Below, one piece after another: positions 33,744 to 39,005 of a stretch of 39,005 bases of DNA. The stretch spans positions 1-39,005 of the forward strand of contig JAKSVF010000017.1 in the NCBI GenBank assembly GCA_024408235.1. Reading direction: 5' to 3'. Both the position numbers and the translations under genes were made by a program. The number at the start of each line of letters is the position of its first letter. Position 1 is the stretch's first letter. The DNA is from Bacilli bacterium. GTDB lineage: Bacteria; Bacillota_I; Bacilli_A; RFN20; CAG-826. The notes below the pieces were generated by a model. That model ran no database searches. It saw nothing but the letters and a program-made list of their open reading frames with translations, and was not told the origin of the DNA.

Positions 33744-33772
33744 TCAACATACAGGAAATATATATGTCCGAT

Positions 33773-33799
33773 GACCATCTCAAGATGGTCTTTTTTTTC
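33773..33799 (+). terminator. Intrinsic terminator after YwaF-like gene
   Basis: GACCATCT (33773-33780) and AGATGGTC (33783-33790) form a perfect stem, followed by eight T residues. Confidence 0.9.
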
Positions 33800-33835
33800 T
33801 CTTTCAAATTAATTTGTAAAACCGTTTGATAATAA

Positions 33836-33863
33836 TTGACAATGCGTCCACTTGTTATATAAC
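33836..33863 (+). promoter_or_regulatory. Promoter of the 609-aa lipoprotein gene
   Basis: Consensus -35 TTGACA (33836-33841), a 16-bp spacer and -10 TATAAC (33858-33863). The ribosome site AAGGAG (33871-33876) precedes ATG 33882. Confidence 0.7.
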
Positions 33864-33881
33864 TCATAAAAAGGAGAATTT

Positions 33882-35711
33882 ATGAAAAAAAGCAAAATTC
33901 TATCATTAGTCATGATGCCTGTTGTCATCGCTTCAATCGTCGCATGCGGTGGTAAGGAAAAAAGGGGAAATGCATTAGACACGCTCATTGAAATGTTTGA
34001 CGCGCCTGTTGCGTTCAAGTGCGATTTAACGGGGAAGGTAACATTCGACATTGGAACTGAGAACGAATGGTCCATGAATGGCGCTGATTTGGCGCTTGAA
34101 AGATGTTATTCAAAGGACGCCGTTTACACATTCGCTGACCAGAGAGCGTATGGCTACACCGATGAATCAATATTATATAAGTCTGCAACAACCGGAAATA
34201 TTGCCAGAGCTGAATTAAACCCATTTAGCAATACGGTTGAAGAATATGACGAGTATTATTTCAAACAGGAAACATTCGAACCTTATACAAGAAATTACGA
34301 TGAGACATACTTCAACGTATTCAAGAAATACAAAGACAACTTCACCGTCAATGGCGATAAGATCACCTTATATGACGCAGACGGATTGGATTCAAAGCCA
34401 TTCATCATCATGTTTGGTGATGAAAAAATCCAGATGGACGTCCTTGAGGAATTTGAGATCACCGTTGGAAAAGATGGAAAACCAACAACATTCACAATGA
34501 TGTTTGACTGCCCATCCCAGTTAACGGATTACAACACCGAAATCATCGTTAACGTCGAGGGAGAGTTCGTAGATCCATCTAAATACAACATCGCCTATCC
34601 AACTCCTGTCCCAGAACAGCCTGGACAAGAGAAACTCGACGCTAAGATCAAGGAGATCAATGCCGCTAAAAATTACACAATCGAATATGATATCGAAGAT
34701 AAGGGAAACAAGTACAAAGCTAAGCTTGAACTATCTTCAGGCGGTTATCTCGTTTCTTATGACGAAGCAGGAAAGGCTTTAGGAAACGTCGATAAAGGAA
34801 GCATTTATCTTTCCGATAATGAAGGTGTTAAATTCGAAAGTGGAGAAGATGGCGTATATGTTGCTAAATCATTCCCGAAATCGACATATAGCTTTGAAGA
34901 AACGCTTGGATACGGCTTCAAATTATCCGGCCAAGTCTTCGACGTAAATAGTGATGGCTCATATTCACTGCACCCATCAATCGACGCCAATTACGCCTTC
35001 AGTGTCGCCCGTGATGATGAACTTATTGGATTTGTTACAGTCGATGATGGAACTTACAAGATCGCCATTGATGATTCAGGAACGATGAGCTATTCCTATA
35101 CGGCAGAGGAGGGAACTCTTAAAGTATCGGCAAAAATTACTAAAGTTGGCTCAACAACAATGTCGATCACCTCGGATGCCCTAACCCCTTATAAGAGAAA
35201 GGCTTCCTGGACAGAGGCAATCTATGATTCAGGAGATTCTTACCTTAACACTGAAACATTAGAGCTTTGCTTATATGCGTTGATCGGAGAAGGGGAAGAC
35301 TATGATGACATTCCATACGTTGAGACTTCACAAGGAAGTCTCCTTCAGTATTCCAATTATCAGTGGGACCCAAACTACGGAACGGATTTAGAAGGGACTG
35401 AAGTTATAAATATCGGCGACGTTGTTGCATTCAATGGATGGTGCAAAGATGTGGACGAGGCTAACCTCTGCTTATCTATAATCGAAGAGCAGGTAACATC
35501 AAACCCACGCTATAGGTACGAAGCTCCAGGCGGCACAAGTCTTAACGAACTTCCAAGATACGTCTACACGAACTCAAAAGGCGTCGAGATGTTCTACGTT
35601 GAGATGGAAGTCACAGAAAGCGAGAACTGGAGAACAGGTGAAATGTTGCCAACCGTCGTCATGAGCGCAGTCTCCATCTACACCCCAGAAGGCTTCGAAA
35701 GATTCATGTAA
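33882..35711 (+). CDS. Large hypothetical surface lipoprotein
   Basis: A 609-aa lipoprotein with signal peptide and lipobox SIVAC (Cys22). The mature protein is mostly beta-rich. It has two similar halves divided by a Pro-rich linker near residue 240-250 (PTPVPEQPGQE) followed by a charged helix. Short strands such as FKCDLTGKVTFD and repeated DGSYSLH/DGTYKI turns suggest beta-sheet modules like those in the other lipoproteins here. Family not recognised. Good promoter and AAGGAG site; it is a single gene with its own terminator. Surface exposure and possible ligand binding are inferred from the lipobox only. Confidence 0.78.
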   Translation: MKKSKILSLVMMPVVIASIVACGGKEKRGNALDTLIEMFDAPVAFKCDLTGKVTFDIGTENEWSMNGADLALERCYSKDAVYTFADQRAYGYTDESILYKSATTGNIARAELNPFSNTVEEYDEYYFKQETFEPYTRNYDETYFNVFKKYKDNFTVNGDKITLYDADGLDSKPFIIMFGDEKIQMDVLEEFEITVGKDGKPTTFTMMFDCPSQLTDYNTEIIVNVEGEFVDPSKYNIAYPTPVPEQPGQEKLDAKIKEINAAKNYTIEYDIEDKGNKYKAKLELSSGGYLVSYDEAGKALGNVDKGSIYLSDNEGVKFESGEDGVYVAKSFPKSTYSFEETLGYGFKLSGQVFDVNSDGSYSLHPSIDANYAFSVARDDELIGFVTVDDGTYKIAIDDSGTMSYSYTAEEGTLKVSAKITKVGSTTMSITSDALTPYKRKASWTEAIYDSGDSYLNTETLELCLYALIGEGEDYDDIPYVETSQGSLLQYSNYQWDPNYGTDLEGTEVINIGDVVAFNGWCKDVDEANLCLSIIEEQVTSNPRYRYEAPGGTSLNELPRYVYTNSKGVEMFYVEMEVTESENWRTGEMLPTVVMSAVSIYTPEGFERFM

Positions 35712-35740
35712 TAACGCTTCAACTTTTAGTTGATGCTGTA

Positions 35741-35771
35741 AAAAGCTGTAGAGCAAATCTCTACGGCTTTT
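35741..35771 (+). terminator. Terminator of the 609-aa lipoprotein gene
   Basis: AAAAGCTGTAGAG (35741-35753) pairs with CTCTACGGCTTTT (35759-35771) with one wobble. The 3' arm lies inside the duplicated gene end at 35758-35830. Confidence 0.85.
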
Positions 35772-35830
35772 CTATTACATTTTGCCCTTACCTTCTTTAT
35801 TCCGATTTGGAGATAGAGATAGCCAATTGA
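35758..35830 (-). pseudogene. Remnant 3' end of a YwaF-like gene (73-bp duplication)
   Basis: This 73-bp stretch matches 36429-36501 at about 64 of 73 positions with no gaps. On the minus strand it reads SIGYLYLQIGIKKVRAKCNRKAVE, against SIGYFYLQIGIKKIKAKH then NRKAVE in the intact membrane protein. It is the last ~24 codons of a paralogue or a duplicated gene end. Together with the intact copy it brackets the XRE gene. Confidence 0.8.
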
Positions 35831-35890
35831 ATTAAGATTTGTGGATTATCGAAGTTCCCTTATGTACATGCGTTTACAAACAAATCAATA

Positions 35891-35919
35891 TTAACAATAT
35901 AACTCTAAAGAGTTATAAT
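35891..35919 (+). promoter_or_regulatory. Leaderless promoter and palindromic operator of XRE gene
   Basis: -35 TTAACA (35891-35896), a 17-bp spacer and -10 TATAAT (35914-35919), 6 nt before ATG 35926. The palindrome TATAACTCT-AA-AGAGTTATA (35898-35917; 9-bp perfect arms) overlaps the spacer and -10 and fits autorepression by the XRE protein. Confidence 0.7.
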
Positions 35920-35925
35920 TACATC

Positions 35926-36405
35926 ATGTTTAAAGATGTTTTGCGTAAAAAAGGGCTAACGTGCTATTCACTTGCTAAAAGGTCTGGTCTATCAGCTACG
36001 ACAATTGGTGAGCTATATCGCGGAAAAAGGGATATAGGAACATGCTCTTTTAAAAGCGTAATCGCCATATCGTCGTCTTTAGGCATGACGTTAGATGAAG
36101 TGTATAGAGAATGTATGGCAAGATCGCCTATTCCTAGTGAGCTAAATCAATATTTTTGGGATGTGGACGCAAAGACTTTAGATCTTGTTGGAAATATGCA
36201 TTACATAATACCAAGACTTCTTCAATATGGTGGATATAAAGGATTCACCTTTGTGTGGAAAAGTTACACATACGAAGAAATCAAACGGGTTGCAATGGAA
36301 TCCAGGAACCTGGGGCCTAAACAAGCTTATTCACTTATGAATTACTTTAGGCTGAAAGAAAACCAGATGGCGTATTTTACAAAGAGAAGCGGGGATTGGA
36401 GATAA
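35926..36405 (+). CDS. XRE regulator with DUF6922-like C-terminus (orphan antitoxin-like)
   Basis: A 159-aa protein. Residues 1-60 are an XRE helix-turn-helix (YSLAKRSGLSATTIGELYRGKR). Residues 75-150 begin QYFWDVDAKTLDL and continue with IIPRLLQYGG, YEEIKRVAMESR and LMNYFRLKENQ, matching the FWDVD...IIxRvLxxG pattern (DUF6922-like) found in antitoxins of nucleotidyltransferase-type toxins. No toxin gene is adjacent. The start is ATG 35926, with TATAAT 6 nt upstream and no ribosome site; the longer ORF from 35839 includes the promoter. It sits between two copies of a 73-bp gene-end duplication. The antitoxin role is inferred. Confidence 0.72.
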   Translation: MFKDVLRKKGLTCYSLAKRSGLSATTIGELYRGKRDIGTCSFKSVIAISSSLGMTLDEVYRECMARSPIPSELNQYFWDVDAKTLDLVGNMHYIIPRLLQYGGYKGFTFVWKSYTYEEIKRVAMESRNLGPKQAYSLMNYFRLKENQMAYFTKRSGDWR

Positions 36406-36406
36406 G

Positions 36407-36445
36407 ACGAAAAAGCCGCAGGGTTAATTCTCTACGGCTTTTCTA
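36407..36445. terminator. Shared terminator of XRE and membrane-protein genes
   Basis: AAAAAGCCG (36411-36419) pairs with CGGCTTTT (36435-36442). For the minus-strand gene the first arm lies within its last codons, so the coding end and terminator overlap. Confidence 0.65.
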
Positions 36446-37875
36446 TTATGCTTTGCTTTTATCTTCTTTATTCCGATTTGGAGATAGAAGTATCCAATTG
36501 ATAAACCTAAGAACACACAGTAAGTTAAGATGTTCATAAGCGAGAATGTGTAGAAGTTAAACAACTTGAAGTTGATGTCGAAGAACACACCTACGAATCC
36601 CGCTATAGCAACAGTCTTCTCTCTATCGAACATGAAGAGGTAATTGCATTTCCAGTAGTCATTTCCTGTAAAGTCATATAAACCTCTGAATGTTCCACCT
36701 ATTAGATATATAGCCGCGTAGTAGATAGAGAATCCGATAATTACATTCTTCAAATCTTTCTTGTCTATAGGAGGCAACACTCCTAATGCGAATGATAGGA
36801 TCATGATTGAAACAATCTTTGTGTGCTCAACGATGTAGTGGACATTCATGATGTAGGTGATGCCTGCTTTCGCGGAATCACACATAATGAATGCAATAAG
36901 TGCACCGACAACATTAACTGTGGAGCAGAAGACGGACAATACCCTGTTCTTACTAAGTAACGCCGCAAGAATCAATACTGGAGCGATGTTGCATAATTGC
37001 AGTGGATATCTCTGAGTGACTATCTCACCAAAGCAGGTGAATATGCCGTTGAACTCAAAGAATAGGGCAATCGCCATCGATAGCATTGCAATATATTTAT
37101 CCTCATCATTGAGTTTAGAAAACAGGCGATATAAGACATAAATCTCTATAGGGATGAGCAAGAGCCAGACTATATGCTGGAATGAGCCTATTTTGAACGT
37201 TAGCCACCATCCTGCCTCATTTAGGCTATAACCCCATGTGAGATATGATGGGGCATATATAGGCATAACCGCTAAGAAGGAACCTAGTAGTATTAAGGCA
37301 AAGTTCCTAACATCAGTTTTGTTGTTAAGTAATAAATCCTCGCCTTCTCTAATCGCTATATATCCAATCAACGCGCCTTCAATGACAAATAACAATCCCT
37401 GGTATATCGATCTAAATGTCATGTTGAGGAACAAGGCTTTGAATTCAGGAGAGAAGAAGCGGATATTCATTAATCCCTCGCCATGTCCATTGTTCCAGAA
37501 CGCCACATATTTAGAGAAGAAAGAGATACACAAAACAAGGACAGGGGCTAAGAAATAAACACTGATCCTTGAGAATGATTTCTTTTTAAAGAATACGGAT
37601 ATCGTTAAAGCGATAACGCTTAAATCATTAGCCCATCTAAGTAAGACAAAGAACAGATTACCAACATTTCTATATTGCTCTTGTTCAGGATATAGTCTTG
37701 CTGATATCCCATCAGGCAAGAATATATTGATAAACATCAAAACTAAGTAAGCAATACAGAGTATCTTAGAGACAACGGACAATGCGCCATTCGTCTTATC
37801 ATTGCCTTTGAATTTATTCAATATTAGCAGTCCAACAATTATTGCTATCGAGATGAAAGTAATCGCGTAAAACAT
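36424..37875 (-). CDS. Large multi-pass membrane protein, YwaF-like C-terminal half
   Basis: A 483-aa integral membrane protein with about 12-13 helices. The C-terminal half resembles YwaF/TMEM164: YPLQLCNIAPVL corresponds to LPFHLCSI in the neighbour at 33009, and HYIVEHTKIVS to YHSGIVW. The N-terminal six helices are an extra domain not recognised. It is probably an enzyme or transporter of lipid-like substrate, by remote analogy only. The start is ATG 37875, with TATAAT 6 nt before it and no ribosome site; the seven-codon TTG extension would overlap the -10. Its last 24 codons are duplicated at 35758-35830. Confidence 0.75.
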   Translation of the reverse strand: MFYAITFISIAIIVGLLILNKFKGNDKTNGALSVVSKILCIAYLVLMFINIFLPDGISARLYPEQEQYRNVGNLFFVLLRWANDLSVIALTISVFFKKKSFSRISVYFLAPVLVLCISFFSKYVAFWNNGHGEGLMNIRFFSPEFKALFLNMTFRSIYQGLLFVIEGALIGYIAIREGEDLLLNNKTDVRNFALILLGSFLAVMPIYAPSYLTWGYSLNEAGWWLTFKIGSFQHIVWLLLIPIEIYVLYRLFSKLNDEDKYIAMLSMAIALFFEFNGIFTCFGEIVTQRYPLQLCNIAPVLILAALLSKNRVLSVFCSTVNVVGALIAFIMCDSAKAGITYIMNVHYIVEHTKIVSIMILSFALGVLPPIDKKDLKNVIIGFSIYYAAIYLIGGTFRGLYDFTGNDYWKCNYLFMFDREKTVAIAGFVGVFFDINFKLFNFYTFSLMNILTYCVFLGLSIGYFYLQIGIKKIKAKHNRKAVEN

Positions 37876-37881
37876 AGGCTC

Positions 37882-37887
37882 ATTATA
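37882..37887 (-). promoter_or_regulatory. -10 box of a predicted leaderless transcript
   Basis: The minus strand reads TATAAT, 6 nt, then ATG 37875, with no ribosome site. The -35 is unclear. Confidence 0.55.
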
Positions 37888-37969
37888 ACTAAACAAATAA
37901 AAAATAGTAGACGATATTCATCTGCATCTGCCTTTAGGTTACCGGTACACATGCAAATCTATTTTACTA

Positions 37970-38185
37970 CCGAAAATATGCATAATTGATAGATTCTTCA
38001 TACCGAAAATATGCATGATTGGTAGATTCTTCATACCGAAAATATGCACAAACAGCAAAATCTTCATGCCGAAAATATGCACAAACAGCAAAATCTTCAT
38101 GCCGAAAATATGCACAAACAGCAAATTCTTCATACCGAAAATATGCACAAACAGCAAATTCTTCATGCCGAAAATATGCACAAAC
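37970..38185. repeat. 33-bp minisatellite, six full copies plus 18 bp
   Basis: Tandem 33-bp units begin CCGAAAATATGCA and end CTTCATA or CTTCATG. About 21 bp is constant (from CTTCAT to ATATGCA) and about 12 bp differs between the first two copies and the rest. Copies start at 37970, 38003, 38036, 38069, 38102 and 38135, with a partial one at 38168. Because 33 is a multiple of three, all copies stay open on both strands (HIFGMK on minus, MPKICTNSK on plus). Homology to DUF4143 starts exactly where the repeats end. Confidence 0.92.
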
Positions 38186-38989
38186 GTTTTAAGAGATTAT
38201 TATGAATCCAACAAAACAGTTCCTCTTTCGATTCACAATAAATTTGAACAACTATTCAAAGATTTTATTGTTGTGGGAGGGATGCCAGAAGTGGTTGCAA
38301 ACTTTATGAAATACAAAAATTTCAATGAAGTGCATCGTATCCAAAGTAGAATCATCTCAGATTATAAAGACGACATTGCCAAACATGCTGTACGCTCTGA
38401 AAAAATCAAAGTAAGAGCGTGCTATGACGCGATCCCAATGCAACTCGCAAAAGAATTGAAGAAATTCCAGTTCTCAACAGTCGAGAAAGGTCAAACCAGC
38501 AGAAAATACGGCGATAGCGTGCAATGGCTTTTGGATTCGGCTTTGGTAAATGGCTGTTATAGAGTCAGCGAGCCGTATCTTCCGTTAATGGCTAATGCTG
38601 ATGCAAATTATTATAAACTTTACATCAATGACACCGGGCTTCTCTGCGCAATGTATGGATTCGAGACGAAACTGGCAATTCTCCAGGACAAGATCAAAGG
38701 AAACGCCAAGGGTGGTATATATGAGAACGTGATCTCAGAATGCTTAATAAAAAGAGGCTACAGATTGCATTTCTATAAGCCAGATGATAATAGAGAAATA
38801 GAATTCTTAATTGAGAAGAATGCTGAGGTAATTCCGGTCGAGGTAAAATCAAGCAATAGCCGTACGACCTCGCTTGACTATTTTATCGATGATTTTGAGG
38901 CATCGATTGCCTACAAGCTAGTTTCTACGGGAAACGGAATTGTTGGCGTTAAAAAAACCATCCCACATTATATGGTTATTTTCATGTGA
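38165..38989 (+). pseudogene. Headless AAA_14-DUF4143 ATPase gene
   Basis: The reading frame from 38186 (LRDYYESNKT, FKDFIVVGGMPEVV) to 38989 is the C-terminal part of the AAA_14/DUF4143 family. It includes KLYINDTGLLCAMYG and the PDDEXK-like REIEFLIEKNAEVIPVEVKSS. Family members are about 400-430 aa, with Walker A and B in an N-terminal AAA domain. Here that ATPase half is absent and the 33-bp repeats stand in its place. An ATG in the last repeat (38165) could start a 274-aa product, without a ribosome site. Probably a broken gene; the end is complete just before the window edge. Expression of the fragment cannot be excluded. Confidence 0.8.
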
Positions 38990-39005
38990 CAACTTTAATC
39001 GGCTT

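Noticed and set aside
37939..38181. Minus-strand ORF of HIFGMK repeats as a protein-coding gene
   Set aside because: It is open only because the repeat length is a multiple of three. It has no ribosome site or convincing promoter, and no non-repeat domain.
37970..38185. Short regular repeats that could suggest a CRISPR array
   Set aside because: The period is 33 bp with near-identical units; the variable part is only ~12 bp and mostly the same between copies. No cas genes are present. It is a minisatellite.

Overview
This AT-rich window uses the standard bacterial code: TGA is a genuine stop (for example at the esterase, AAA ATPase and RelB-like genes) and tryptophan is TGG. Short promoters, AGGAGG-type ribosome sites, many lipobox lipoproteins, a GHKL/LytTR two-component pair and YwaF-type membrane proteins suggest a low-GC Gram-positive (Bacillota, Bacilli/Erysipelotrichia-like) gut or rumen bacterium. 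The genus cannot be named from sequence alone. No rRNA, tRNA, IS element or CRISPR array was recognised.

Layout. 1-2.1 kb: a YhcG/DUF1016 nuclease with a small XRE protein, then a stretch without genes and a 70-aa orphan. 2.25-3.6 kb: a very acidic small protein coupled to a membrane-anchored esterase. 3.6-31.3 kb: a glycan-degradation island. It holds four permuted, membrane-anchored GH3 glycosidases, a GH78 rhamnosidase-like lipoprotein, a sugar isomerase/epimerase-like TIM barrel, an SGNH-hydrolase lipoprotein and three beta-rich surface lipoproteins. One of these lipoproteins has seven ~97-aa repeats. A GHKL kinase and LytTR regulator sit in the middle, convergent, and share one CTAG for both stop codons. 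The island is interrupted at 22.1-24.8 kb by a broken umuC-like gene and an AAA-ATPase/TOPRIM-like gene pair that looks like an anti-phage module. 31.3-39 kb is accessory DNA: a TetR-like regulator, a RelB-like/PIN toxin-antitoxin pair, two YwaF-like membrane proteins, a large lipoprotein, an XRE/DUF6922-like orphan antitoxin between duplicated gene ends, and a 33-bp minisatellite joined to a headless DUF4143 gene.

How the genes work together (inference): GH3, GH78 and esterase enzymes are displayed on the outer face of the membrane or tethered as lipoproteins, and trim plant or host glycans. The repeat lipoproteins probably bind ligands or act as scaffolds. The kinase/LytTR pair is the best local candidate regulator. 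No sugar transporter lies in the window.

Two translation-start styles coexist. Glycan and surface genes have clear Shine-Dalgarno sites. At least nine other genes, mostly regulators and membrane proteins, have a -10 box only 6-8 nt before the ATG and no ribosome site, so they are predicted to be leaderless.
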